Origin: Rhodococcus sp. BP22
GTDB lineage: Bacteria > Actinomycetota > Actinomycetes > Mycobacteriales > Mycobacteriaceae
Assembly (NCBI RefSeq): GCF_014281965.1
Contig: NZ_JACFTB010000003.1
Location: 418,293-482,292, forward strand
DNA length: 64,000 bases
Direction of reading: 5' to 3'
A program made the translations under genes and the position numbers. The notes beneath the pieces are model-generated. The model did not search any database and was not told the DNA's origin. It saw nothing but the letters and a program-made list of their open reading frames with translations. Below are positions 27,931 to 36,039 of this stretch, in pieces (within the stretch, counting starts at the first letter, position 1; each line of letters starts with the position of its first letter).

Positions 27931-28230
27931 TGTGGGACCCCTCCGGGAATATGGCGTAACAGATGTGCATTTCATCACACTCTTGGCCGACATGCATCAC
28001 CGATGGGGTGTCCGGATTGCGTACTTTCGGCCAGATCTACCGAGTTTTGATGTAACTCTGGGTGCACCATAACCGTTGTGGCACGGAGTTCGAGGCTTCT
28101 CTCCCGCAATGCCCCGCAATCACCGTCGGTCGGATCGAAGGACGAACATTGCTCCGACCGGTGGTGTCCAACCACGAATTCGCCGCACTCGGTCCACTGG
28201 GTCGGTTGCAGGGACTAAACTGGGTTGCAT
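27931..28230. promoter_or_regulatory. Divergent acyl-CoA synthetase / deaD intergenic region
   Basis: A 300-bp gap between divergent genes with no convincing small gene. It contains a 14-bp-arm hairpin (28121-28166) and a TANNNT-type box, TAAACT at 28216-28221, only nine bases before the deaD ATG. If that box is the -10, the deaD transcript would be leaderless or nearly so, and the hairpin would lie upstream of the promoter. Confidence 0.45.
28121..28166. promoter_or_regulatory. Imperfect inverted repeat upstream of deaD
   Basis: CACCGTCGGTCGGA (28121-28134) pairs with TCCGACCGGTGGTG (28153-28166). All 14 positions pair in RNA if two G-U wobbles are allowed; the loop is 18 bases. It could be an operator or a leader structure. 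Confidence 0.5.
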
Positions 28231-30051
28231 ATGAGCACAACAGAGCCGAATCAGGATGCCGCCGTGACGAGTGACGAAGCAATTTCGAATAGGTCGGCAC
28301 CGGCGCCCACCGACTCGACCCCCGCCCCGGACGCTGCGTCCGAAGAAGCTCCGCAGCTTACTTTCGCCGACCTCGGAATCGAGGAACGTGTTCTGCAGGC
28401 ACTGCGGGACGTGGGATACGAGACACCGTCGCCCATTCAGGCGGCCACCATTCCGCCGCTGATGGCAGGCAACGACGTCGTCGGATTGGCTCAGACCGGT
28501 ACCGGCAAAACCGCGGCGTTTGCGGTGCCGATCCTCTCGCGGCTCGACGTGTCGCGGCGTGTTCCGCAAGCGTTGGTGTTGGCACCGACGCGTGAGCTCG
28601 CGCTGCAGGTGGCCGAGGCGTTCGGCAAGTACGCCTCGCACATCCCTGGCCTGCACATCCTGCCTATCTACGGCGGTCAGGCATACGGTATTCAGCTCTC
28701 GGGCCTGCGCAAGGGTGCGCAGATCATCGTGGGTACCCCCGGTCGCGTCATCGATCACCTGGAGAAGGGCACTCTCGACCTGTCCGCCCTCGAGTATCTG
28801 GTCCTCGACGAGGCCGACGAGATGCTCAAGATGGGCTTCCAAGAGGATGTCGAGCGAATTCTCTCGGATACACCCGAATACAAGCAGGTCGCTCTCTTCT
28901 CTGCCACGATGCCTGCTGCGATCCGCAAGATCTCCAAGCAGTACTTGCACGATCCTGTCGAGATCACCGTCAAGACCAAGACCTCGACGGCACCGAACAT
29001 CACGCAGCGCTACGTACAGGTCGCACATCAGCGCAAGCTGGAAGCACTGACACGGATCTTCGAAGTCGAAGAATTCGAAGCGATGATCATGTTCGTCCGA
29101 ACCAAACAGGCCACCGAGGAGCTTGCCGAGAAGCTGCGCGCACGGGGATTCTCCGCAGCCGCGATCAACGGTGACATCGTTCAGGCTCAACGTGAGCGGA
29201 CCATCGGTCAGCTCAAGAACGGCCAGATCGACATTCTCGTTGCCACCGACGTCGCGGCGCGTGGTCTCGACGTCGATCGCATTTCACACGTCATCAACTA
29301 CGACATTCCGCATGACACCGAGTCGTACGTGCACCGCATCGGTCGTACCGGGCGAGCGGGCCGAGCCGGTCAGGCCTTGCTGTTCGTAGCGCCACGGGAG
29401 CGTCACCTGCTCAAAGCGATCGAGCGTGCGACGCGTCAGCCGATCACCGAGATGCAGTTGCCGAGTGTCGACGACGTCAATGCGCAACGCGTCACCAAGT
29501 TCGGGGACTCGATCACCGAGAGCCTCGAGAGCGAGAATCTCGCTCTGTTCCGCCGGCTCGTCGAGGATTACGTGCAGGCGCACGACGTCCCGCTCGCGGA
29601 TATCGCAGCAGCGCTCGCCGTGCAGTCCCGCGACGGTGAAGCGTTCCTGCTCAAGCCCGAGCCGCCCGCCCCGCCGCGCGCACCCCGGGAGCCACGCGAG
29701 CCGAGGCCTCCGCGTTCGTTCGACGCAGACGCGGCCGATTCTCATCACCGCAAGACCGGTCAGGAAATGGCGACGTACCGGATCAGCGTCGGCAAGCGTC
29801 ATCACGTCGCGCCGGGCGCCATCGTCGGAGCTATCGCGAACGAGGGCGGACTGCGCCGCAGCGATTTCGGGCACATCAGCATCAGACCTGATCACTCGCT
29901 CGTGGAACTGCCCGCGGACCTGGCCGACGAGACGGTCGAAGCGTTGCGTCGTACTCGGATCAGTGGGGTGCTGATTCAGCTGACCCCCGACTCCGGGCCT
30001 CCCGGACGCAGTGGCGGCGGCGGCAAGTTCAAGGGCAAGCCCAGGCGCTGA
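28231..30051 (+). CDS. deaD: DEAD-box RNA helicase DeaD/CsdA
   Basis: A 606-residue ATP-dependent RNA helicase that remodels ribosomal and messenger RNA, especially in the cold. After an Ala/Pro/Thr-rich N-terminal stretch (about 45 residues) come the Q motif region LTFADLGIEERVLQAL, motif I AQTGTGKT, PTRELA, VLDEADEML, SAT, then ATDVAARGLDVDRI and HRIGRTGRAGR. The C-terminal third has an acidic-basic linker rich in Pro and Arg, a DbpA-type RNA-binding domain (MATYRISVGKRHHVAPGAIVGAIANEG, about 510-580) and a Gly/Lys tail. ATG at 28231 is preferred over the TTG two codons earlier. Counterpart of Rv1253. Followed by a strong terminator. Confidence 0.96.
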   Translation: MSTTEPNQDAAVTSDEAISNRSAPAPTDSTPAPDAASEEAPQLTFADLGIEERVLQALRDVGYETPSPIQAATIPPLMAGNDVVGLAQTGTGKTAAFAVPILSRLDVSRRVPQALVLAPTRELALQVAEAFGKYASHIPGLHILPIYGGQAYGIQLSGLRKGAQIIVGTPGRVIDHLEKGTLDLSALEYLVLDEADEMLKMGFQEDVERILSDTPEYKQVALFSATMPAAIRKISKQYLHDPVEITVKTKTSTAPNITQRYVQVAHQRKLEALTRIFEVEEFEAMIMFVRTKQATEELAEKLRARGFSAAAINGDIVQAQRERTIGQLKNGQIDILVATDVAARGLDVDRISHVINYDIPHDTESYVHRIGRTGRAGRAGQALLFVAPRERHLLKAIERATRQPITEMQLPSVDDVNAQRVTKFGDSITESLESENLALFRRLVEDYVQAHDVPLADIAAALAVQSRDGEAFLLKPEPPAPPRAPREPREPRPPRSFDADAADSHHRKTGQEMATYRISVGKRHHVAPGAIVGAIANEGGLRRSDFGHISIRPDHSLVELPADLADETVEALRRTRISGVLIQLTPDSGPPGRSGGGGKFKGKPRR

Positions 30052-30072
30052 GAAAGCCGATAAGTAGACAGA

Positions 30073-30136
30073 CACCGTCTGCCTACGCAACGCACCCTGT
30101 TTCAGACGGTGCGACGCGTAGGTGGGCGGTGTTTTT
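30073..30136 (+). terminator. deaD rho-independent terminator
   Basis: The left arm 30073-30088 (CACCGTCTGCCTACGC) pairs along all 16 bases, allowing G-U, with 30116-30131, immediately followed by TTTTT. The 27-base loop holds a second small hairpin (GCACC...GGTGC). It is the only hairpin I found in the window with a true T-tract directly after the stem. Confidence 0.88.
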
Positions 30137-30161
30137 CTTGGGCGGTGTTTTTCTTGGGTGG
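30124..30161. repeat. 16-bp tandem duplication of the terminator tail
   Basis: GGGCGGTGTTTTTCTT occurs at 30124-30139 and again at 30140-30155, followed by the partial copy GGGTGG. The unit consists of the last part of the terminator's right arm plus its T-tract, so the tail has been duplicated in place. Confidence 0.85.
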
Positions 30162-30172
30162 ACCCGCCTTCG

Positions 30173-30919
30173 TCAGCCCGTGATCCGCTGTAGAAACTGT
30201 CTGGTCCGCGGCTCGGTCGGATTGACCAGAACTTCCTGCGGCGTTCCGCGCTCGAGGACGATGCCGTCTTCGATGAAGAGAACTTGATCGGCGACCTGCT
30301 GGGCGAAGCGAATTTCGTGGGTGACGATCACCATCGTCCACCCCTGCGCTGCGAGATTCTTGATGACGGCGAGTACTTCGCCGACCAGTTCGGGATCGAG
30401 GGCGGAGGTCGGCTCGTCGAACAGCATGAGCTTCGGTCGAAGCGCCAACGCTCGGGCGATCCCAACGCGCTGCTGTTGGCCGCCGGACAGTTGGAACGGG
30501 TATTGATCGGCTTTGGCTTCGAGACCGACCTGCTCGAGCAGAATGCGGGCGTCGGCGATCGCTTCGTCTTTCGGACGTTTCTGGACGATCACCGGACCTT
30601 CGATGATGTTCTGCAGGACGGTTTTGTGTGGGAACAGATTGTGGCTCTGGAAGACCATTCCGCTTTGCGCTCGGAGGAGTCGAAGCTCTGCTGCGGACAC
30701 TGTGGTTGCGAAGTCCACAGAGACGTCACCGATCCGGATCGACCCGGAATCGGCGGGGTCGAGTGCATTCAACGATCTGAGCACCGTCGTCTTGCCGGAG
30801 CCGGACGACCCGATGATCACGGTGACGCTCCCCGCCGGGACGGAGAAGGAGACGTCGCACAGCACGTCGATCTTGCCGAACGATTTCTTGAGTGCCTTGA
30901 CTTCGAGAAGGTCGGTCAT
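30173..30919 (-). CDS. Polar amino-acid ABC transporter ATP-binding protein
   Basis: A 248-residue GlnQ/HisP-type ATPase. Walker A is IIGSSGSGKTT, the signature LSGGQQQRVGIARALAL, Walker B LMLFDEPTSALDPELVGEVL, and the switch His VTHEIRFAQQVADQV. These closely follow the PAAT (polar amino-acid) family. Its ATG overlaps the stop of the fused binding-protein/permease gene by four bases, so the two genes form a complete importer. The gene ends 12 bp downstream of the duplicated deaD terminator tail, and the two are convergent. Confidence 0.93.
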   Translation of the reverse strand: MTDLLEVKALKKSFGKIDVLCDVSFSVPAGSVTVIIGSSGSGKTTVLRSLNALDPADSGSIRIGDVSVDFATTVSAAELRLLRAQSGMVFQSHNLFPHKTVLQNIIEGPVIVQKRPKDEAIADARILLEQVGLEAKADQYPFQLSGGQQQRVGIARALALRPKLMLFDEPTSALDPELVGEVLAVIKNLAAQGWTMVIVTHEIRFAQQVADQVLFIEDGIVLERGTPQEVLVNPTEPRTRQFLQRITG

Positions 30920-32403
30920 TTCGCCACATACCTGTCGAGTCGTACTTCGAGTTTTCCTTGGAAGAACGAAAGAATCATGCAGATCACCCAGTAGTACAGA
31001 GCGGCGACGCTGTAGAGAGCGAAGAAGTCGAACGTCGGTGCGGCTGCCAATTGGGCGACGCGGAGCAACTCGGTCACCAGGATGGTCGATGCCAGCGAGG
31101 TGTCTTTGACGAGTGAGATCAACGTGTTCGACAGCGGCGGCACGGCGGTACGTAATGCCTGGGGAAGAATGATGCGCTGCAGCGTCGTGCGGTAGCCCAT
31201 GCCGATGGTCTGCGACGCTTCCCATTGACCCTTCGGCACGCTGAGGATGGCTGCTCTGATGACTTCGGCCGCATAGCCGCCGACGTTCAAGCTGAACGCG
31301 ACCACCGCAGCTGGGAACGGGTCGATCACCACTCCGAACTGCGGCAGCGCGTAGAAGACGATGAACAACTGCAGCAGTAGCGGCGTGCCTCGAACGATCG
31401 AGACGTAGAAGCGAGCTGCCGCAGACAGTGCCTTTCTCGAGGAGATGCGAGCCAATGCAACTGCGAGGGCGATGACGAGCCCGATGACGAAGCTGATGGC
31501 CGTCAGCGGGATTGTCATCGTCAGCGTTGCCTTCAACATCGGCCATAGATTGTCGAGGATCAGATCGAGTTTGGATTGCGGTTCGACATCCGAGGCGTCC
31601 GATGTCGGCACCTGGGTATCTGCGGTCGGTGCGGCGACGGCAGAACCGAAGTACGTGGTGGAGATCCGATCGAGCGTTCCGTCCGCCTGCAACGTGTCGA
31701 TCGCATTGTCGATTTCGTCCATCAGGCCGCTGTCTTTGCGGGCTGCGAATGCCTGGTAGCTGGTGTCTCCGGTCTGTGCCGCCACTTTGACGCCGGTGTC
31801 GCCGGTCTGTTTCAGATACTCGGCGATGGCGAGGCTGTCGTTGACGGTGGCGTCGACACGCCCGTCTTTGACGAGGGTGACTGCCTGCACGAACCCTTCG
31901 ACGGCTTCGACTTTCGCGCCAGCGTCTGCGGCGACCTGGGCCCAGTTGCTGGTCGATGATTGTGCAGTCGTTTTGCCGGCGAGGTCTGCGACCGAGGTGA
32001 TCGCGGTGCTGGTCGCCGAGTCGAGTATTTCGCCCTCGGAGACCGTGTACGGCTTGGACAGGTCGTACGCATTCTGTCGATCAGGGTTGATCGTGACCTG
32101 ATTGGCGATCAGGTCGAAGCGCCCGGATTGAAGTCCGGCGAAGATCGAGTCGAACGGCGTTTGTACGTACTCGACGCGGACGCCGAGTTCGCCCGCGACT
32201 GCATCGACCACGTCGATGTCGTATCCGGTGAGTTGTCCGTTCGCGCCCTGAAAGCTGAATGGGCTGTAGGTACCTTCGGTACCGACGACGAGGACTCCGT
32301 TGTCCTTGACCGTATCGATCAGTGGTCCGGTCGAGGAGCCACAACCGGCAACGGACATCAGTGCGACCAGCACGGCCAGCAGAGCGAGCACTTTGCGATG
32401 CAC
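30916..32403 (-). CDS. Fused substrate-binding lipoprotein and permease of a polar amino-acid importer
   Basis: A 495-residue fusion. Residues 1-20 are a lipoprotein signal with lipobox SVAGC. Residues 25-265 form an SBP_bac_3 domain (GVLVVGTEGTYSPFSFQG, YDIDVVDAVAGELGV, GRFDLIANQVTINPDRQ, ATVNDSLAIAEYL). After a Thr/Asp-rich linker, residues 285-495 are a His/Glu-type permease with five or so helices and the EAA loop EASQTIGMGYRTTLQRIILP. The arrangement puts the receptor in the same chain as the channel, so each dimeric transporter carries two tethered binding domains. An amino acid (possibly cystine or a charged one) is the likely cargo. Coupled by four bases to the ATPase gene. Confidence 0.92.
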   Translation of the reverse strand: MHRKVLALLAVLVALMSVAGCGSSTGPLIDTVKDNGVLVVGTEGTYSPFSFQGANGQLTGYDIDVVDAVAGELGVRVEYVQTPFDSIFAGLQSGRFDLIANQVTINPDRQNAYDLSKPYTVSEGEILDSATSTAITSVADLAGKTTAQSSTSNWAQVAADAGAKVEAVEGFVQAVTLVKDGRVDATVNDSLAIAEYLKQTGDTGVKVAAQTGDTSYQAFAARKDSGLMDEIDNAIDTLQADGTLDRISTTYFGSAVAAPTADTQVPTSDASDVEPQSKLDLILDNLWPMLKATLTMTIPLTAISFVIGLVIALAVALARISSRKALSAAARFYVSIVRGTPLLLQLFIVFYALPQFGVVIDPFPAAVVAFSLNVGGYAAEVIRAAILSVPKGQWEASQTIGMGYRTTLQRIILPQALRTAVPPLSNTLISLVKDTSLASTILVTELLRVAQLAAAPTFDFFALYSVAALYYWVICMILSFFQGKLEVRLDRYVAK

Positions 32404-32444
32404 TTCGAGGAAGGCCTTCCGTCATCTCGTTCGGTAGAGGAAAC

Positions 32445-32927
32445 CTACCCGTCGATCTCTATTTCCGCCGATATCACGACGGCGTTGTTCATCGGTAGTG
32501 CTGCCGTTCCGATGGCACTGCGCGCATGGGCTCCGACTTCGGGGCCGAACACTTGCAGGATCAGATCGGAGAAGCCGTTGATGACTGTCGTCGTCTGGGT
32601 GAACCCGTGATCGGCGTTGACCATTCCCGAGACGGTGAGCCAGGCACTGATTCGATCGAGGTCGCCGATAGCGCGTTGCACGCTGGCGAGTATCGCCAGG
32701 GCTGTGTCTCGTGCCGCGTCAGTGGCCTCGTCGAGGGAGATGTGCGACGGCACCGCGCCGAAGGGGCCTGCCATCGAGCCGTCCGACCGCTGCGGTGAGT
32801 GACCCGTGACGTACACCCGGTTGCCTCGTACACGAACCCATTCGAAGGAGAATTGGAATCCCGGCGGCGCGTGAGCCTCGGCGGGAAGGACGAATCCCAG
32901 TTCTTCCAACTTGCGTTCGATGTGCAT
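32445..32927 (-). CDS. RidA/YjgF family protein
   Basis: A 160-residue Rid-superfamily protein; relatives hydrolyse reactive enamine/imine intermediates. It shows GNRVYVTGHSPQR, the helix-forming ARDTALAILASVQRAIGDLDRISAWLTVSGMVN, and the terminal ARSAIGTAALPMNNAVVISAEIEI. The usual catalytic Arg near the end of RidA (in RxxV motifs such as P-R-x-x-V/E) is not obvious, so it may belong to a non-RidA subfamily with another role. Its ATG follows the stop of the histidine-phosphatase gene after a single base, so both are co-translated. Confidence 0.85.
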   Translation of the reverse strand: MHIERKLEELGFVLPAEAHAPPGFQFSFEWVRVRGNRVYVTGHSPQRSDGSMAGPFGAVPSHISLDEATDAARDTALAILASVQRAIGDLDRISAWLTVSGMVNADHGFTQTTTVINGFSDLILQVFGPEVGAHARSAIGTAALPMNNAVVISAEIEIDG

Positions 32928-32928
32928 T

Positions 32929-33495
32929 TCAGTGATACCTCCGTGCTGGAATTCCGTTGATCGTGCGCACAGTCCATCCAGTCTCGTCGCGGACCAGGGT
33001 GGACACCCCGGCGTTGAGGATGCGCGGCGACGGTACGCCGCGGATGGCACCGAGAATCGCCCGGATGATGCCGCCGTGGGCGACCGCGATCACAGAGGAG
33101 TCCTGATACGTCTGCGCGATCATCTCGACGGCGCGCATTCCTCGCTCGATCAGGGTGCCGCGCGGTTCCAGCCCTGGATACAGTCCGTCCGGCCAGTGTG
33201 AGTATGCGTCGTAGTCGGTGAATCCCTCGGCCTCGCCGAAGTGTCGTTCGGCGAGATCGGGATAGGTGGCGCTGCGTTCGATCCCGAGATGCGATCCGAT
33301 GATGTCCGCTGTCTCCGAAGCCCTCGACAATGGCGAACTCACCAACAGGTCCCAGGTGTGGCCCTCGAGTTCGTACACGGCCTCGCGGGCCTGCGCGCGG
33401 CCGGTCGAGTTGAGTGGGATATCCGAGGAACCTTGGAGGCGACCGTGCAGATTCCAGTCGGTTTCGCCATGTCGAACCAGTGCCAGCAAAGTCAT
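32929..33495 (-). CDS. Histidine phosphatase (phosphoglycerate-mutase-like)
   Basis: A 188-residue member of the histidine phosphatase superfamily. The phospho-acceptor His is in ALVRHGETDWN, the second Arg/Glu region in SSPLSRASETADI and DLAERHFGEAEGF, and the C-terminal His in VIAVAHGGIIRAIL. These give the complete catalytic set. The short length and lack of mutase-specific insertions point to a phosphatase with a broad or unknown substrate rather than a glycolytic mutase. It forms a two-gene unit with the downstream RidA-like gene and is divergent from the acyl-CoA dehydrogenase pair by 75 bp. Confidence 0.9.
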   Translation of the reverse strand: MTLLALVRHGETDWNLHGRLQGSSDIPLNSTGRAQAREAVYELEGHTWDLLVSSPLSRASETADIIGSHLGIERSATYPDLAERHFGEAEGFTDYDAYSHWPDGLYPGLEPRGTLIERGMRAVEMIAQTYQDSSVIAVAHGGIIRAILGAIRGVPSPRILNAGVSTLVRDETGWTVRTINGIPARRYH

Positions 33496-33570
33496 AGTGT
33501 CCGGAGAGTATCCCAGCTACTGGAGAGTACGGTCGAAAGAGACAACGTGGTCGAGTCCGGAGGGACCAAA

Positions 33571-34746
33571 ATGAATCTTGCCCTGACAGAGAAGGAAGCC
33601 GCATTTCGTGACGAAATGCGGACTTTCTTCACCACTGAGATTCCCGCCGAAATACGCGAGAAGAGCAAGGTGGGCATCGAGCTGAGCCGTGAAGACATGG
33701 TGACGACGATGCAAATCCTCAATGCGAACGGTTTGGCTGTTCCGCATTGGCCTGCAGAGTTCGGCGGTAGGGATTGGACGCCGGTTCAGCGTCACATCTG
33801 GCTCGACGAGATGCAGCTGGCCTCGGTGCCCGAGCCACTGGCATTCAACGCCTCGATGGTCGGACCGGTGATCGCTACTTTCGGCTCGCAAGAGATGAAG
33901 GAGAAGTTCCTTCCGAAGACGGCGAATCTGGATATCTGGTGGTGTCAGGGATTCTCCGAGCCCGAGGCAGGATCGGACCTTGCATCGCTGCGAACGACTG
34001 CCTTGCGCGACGGTGACGACTACATCGTCAACGGCCAGAAGACGTGGACGACGCTGGGGCAGTACGCGGACTGGATCTTCGCTCTCGTCCGGACCAACCC
34101 GGATGCGCCGAAGAAGCAGGCGGGGATCTCGTTCCTGCTGATCGATTTGAACACGCCCGGCATCACCGTGCGCCCGATCAAGTTGATCGACGGCAGCGTC
34201 GAGGTCAACGAGGTGTTCTTCGAAAACGTCCGTGTTCCAGCGGAGAACCTTGTGGGCGAGGAGAACCAGGGGTGGAGCTACGCGAAGTTCCTGCTCGGTA
34301 ACGAACGCACCGGTGTCACCCGGGTCGGACACACGAAGGTTCGTCTGGAACAGGCAAAGAAGCATGCGGCCGCCACCGCCGTTGCGGGCGGCACCCTGCT
34401 CGAAGATCCGATCTTCGCGGCTCGGTTCGCCGAGCTCGAAAACGAAGTTCTCGCACTCGAACTCACACAGCTGAGAATGGTGTCGGGATCCTCTGACGGC
34501 AAGCCGAATCCGGCGTCGTCGATTCTGAAGCTTCGCGGATCGGAGCTGCAGCAGTCGGCGACCGAGATGTTGATGGATATCGCAGGACCCGATTCGCTTC
34601 CCTACGAGGCCGGCGACGACATCGACAGTCCAGGTTGGGCGCAACGTTCGGTTCCGACGTACCTCAACTACCGCAAGGTATCGATCTACGGCGGATCCAA
34701 CGAAGTGCAGCGGCAGATCATCGCATCGACGATTCTCGGATTGTGA
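33571..34746 (+). CDS. Acyl-CoA dehydrogenase, large (catalytic) partner
   Basis: A 391-residue FAD-dependent dehydrogenase of the type that works as an alpha2beta2 pair (PimC or mycobacterial FadE26/27-like). Marks are WWCQGFSEPEAGSDLASLRTTA, IVNGQKTWTTLGQYADWIFALVRT and the C-terminal SIYGGSNEVQRQIIAS. A Glu in GNERTGVTRVG occupies the helix-G position used as the base in long-chain enzymes, so this is probably the catalytic subunit. ATG at 33571 follows GGAGG by seven bases. The partner gene begins ten bases after its stop. The substrate could be a dicarboxyl, branched or sterol-side-chain acyl-CoA; no linked gene narrows it. Confidence 0.92.
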   Translation: MNLALTEKEAAFRDEMRTFFTTEIPAEIREKSKVGIELSREDMVTTMQILNANGLAVPHWPAEFGGRDWTPVQRHIWLDEMQLASVPEPLAFNASMVGPVIATFGSQEMKEKFLPKTANLDIWWCQGFSEPEAGSDLASLRTTALRDGDDYIVNGQKTWTTLGQYADWIFALVRTNPDAPKKQAGISFLLIDLNTPGITVRPIKLIDGSVEVNEVFFENVRVPAENLVGEENQGWSYAKFLLGNERTGVTRVGHTKVRLEQAKKHAAATAVAGGTLLEDPIFAARFAELENEVLALELTQLRMVSGSSDGKPNPASSILKLRGSELQQSATEMLMDIAGPDSLPYEAGDDIDSPGWAQRSVPTYLNYRKVSIYGGSNEVQRQIIASTILGL

Positions 34747-34756
34747 GGGGCAGGAC

Positions 34757-35854
34757 ATGGATTTCGAACTGAACGAAGAACAGAAACTCCTGCGTGACAC
34801 CACTCGTGAGGTGCTGTCGAGGGCGTATGACACCGAAAAGCGAAACAAGATCGTCGCCGCCGAACCTGGTTGGTCGGTCGATGTGTGGAAGCAGCTCGCC
34901 GAAGTCGGGCTACTCGGACTGAGCTTCTCCGAGGACGACGGCGGCATGGATGCCGGTCCGGTGGAGATCATGGCCGTCATGACCGAGGTCGGACGTCGCC
35001 TCGCCCCGGAGCCGATACTCGATGCGGTGCTCGTGCCGGGCGGGTTGATCTCCGAGGTCGGAAGTGTCGATCAGCGTCGACGCGTCTTGCCCGGCGTAGC
35101 CGAAGGCAGCACCTTGCTTGCCTTCGCACACAACGAAACCGGCAGCCGTTGGCCGAACATCACGGTGAGCACTTCAGCGACCGAGGACGGCGGTTCGTGG
35201 TCCATCACCGGTACGAAGAATCCGGTCCCGTCAGGCGGCAGCGCCGATGTACTGGTGGTCAGTGCCACGCTTCCGGGCGGTGGGATAGGCCTGTTTCTCG
35301 TCGACGGCGATGCGACGGGGCTCGATCGCAAGTCCTACCAGACTCACGATGGCGGTCGGGCGGCCCAGATCACGCTGACCGATGTCGCAGCCGAACCGTT
35401 GGGTGACGGCGTAGATGCAAGCGCGGCCATCGTGGCTTCGGAGGTGAAGGCTCAGGCTGCACTGTGCGCCGAAGCTGTCGGTGCCATGGAAGAGGCATTG
35501 AGGTTGACGACGGACTATCTGAAGCAGCGCAAGCAGTTCGGTGTTCCGCTCGCCAAATTCCAGGCGTTGACGTTCCGGGCAGCGGATATGTACGTCTTGC
35601 TCGAACTGGCGCGCAGTATGGCGCTGTACGCGACGATGAATCTCGCGGACGACGTCGTCGATCCGCTCGTGGCTTCCCGTTCGAAGCTGCAGATATCCCG
35701 GTCCTCGCGCAAGCTGGGGCAAGAGGCGATTCAGCTGCACGGTGGTATCGGCGTCACGGCCGAATATCCGGTCGGACATTACGTCAGCAGGCTCGTCGCG
35801 ATCGAGCACACTCTCGGTGGTGCCGACGAGCACCTGCGCGTGCTGTCGAAGTAG
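34757..35854 (+). CDS. Acyl-CoA dehydrogenase, small partner
   Basis: A 365-residue partner of the preceding dehydrogenase. The N-terminal helical domain (MDFELNEEQKLLRDTTREVL), the middle beta domain (LAFAHNETGSRWPNITVSTS, with the FAD-contact region weaker than in the partner) and the C-terminal four-helix domain (DYLKQRKQFGVPLAKFQALTFRAADMY, QLHGGIGVTAEYPVGHY) are present. The usual catalytic Glu positions are not evident, as expected for the non-catalytic half of a heteromeric enzyme whose C-terminal QLHGG segment helps bind FAD across the interface. Gene pairing, ten-base spacing and shared strand support one complex. Confidence 0.9.
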   Translation: MDFELNEEQKLLRDTTREVLSRAYDTEKRNKIVAAEPGWSVDVWKQLAEVGLLGLSFSEDDGGMDAGPVEIMAVMTEVGRRLAPEPILDAVLVPGGLISEVGSVDQRRRVLPGVAEGSTLLAFAHNETGSRWPNITVSTSATEDGGSWSITGTKNPVPSGGSADVLVVSATLPGGGIGLFLVDGDATGLDRKSYQTHDGGRAAQITLTDVAAEPLGDGVDASAAIVASEVKAQAALCAEAVGAMEEALRLTTDYLKQRKQFGVPLAKFQALTFRAADMYVLLELARSMALYATMNLADDVVDPLVASRSKLQISRSSRKLGQEAIQLHGGIGVTAEYPVGHYVSRLVAIEHTLGGADEHLRVLSK

Positions 35855-35864
35855 CGGAGTCCGA

Positions 35865-35901
35865 CAGGTGAGTGGGAGTCGGAATGATTCCCACTCACCT
35901 G
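35865..35901 (+). terminator. Terminator hairpin after the acyl-CoA dehydrogenase pair
   Basis: Perfect 13-bp arms CAGGTGAGTGGGA (35865-35877) and TCCCACTCACCTG (35889-35901), with an 11-base loop, ten bases after the stop. The GAGTGGGA core is shared with the hairpin at 13987-14023. No T-tract. Confidence 0.8.
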
Positions 35902-36039
35902 CGTGGGGAGCTGTCTCGGTGTTCGTTCTCCGTAAATTCTCCGTACCCCGAGTGTTCCCTTCGGCGGGTTTGGCTACTGTGAACTAGAGGGCATGCGAAA
36001 AGTGTGCCCACGAGAAGGCCGATCGGAAGCGAGACACCG

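Noticed and set aside
26485..28050. 520-codon plus-strand frame
   Set aside because: Antisense to the acyl-CoA synthetase gene with no recognisable domain; typical GC-rich mirror frame.
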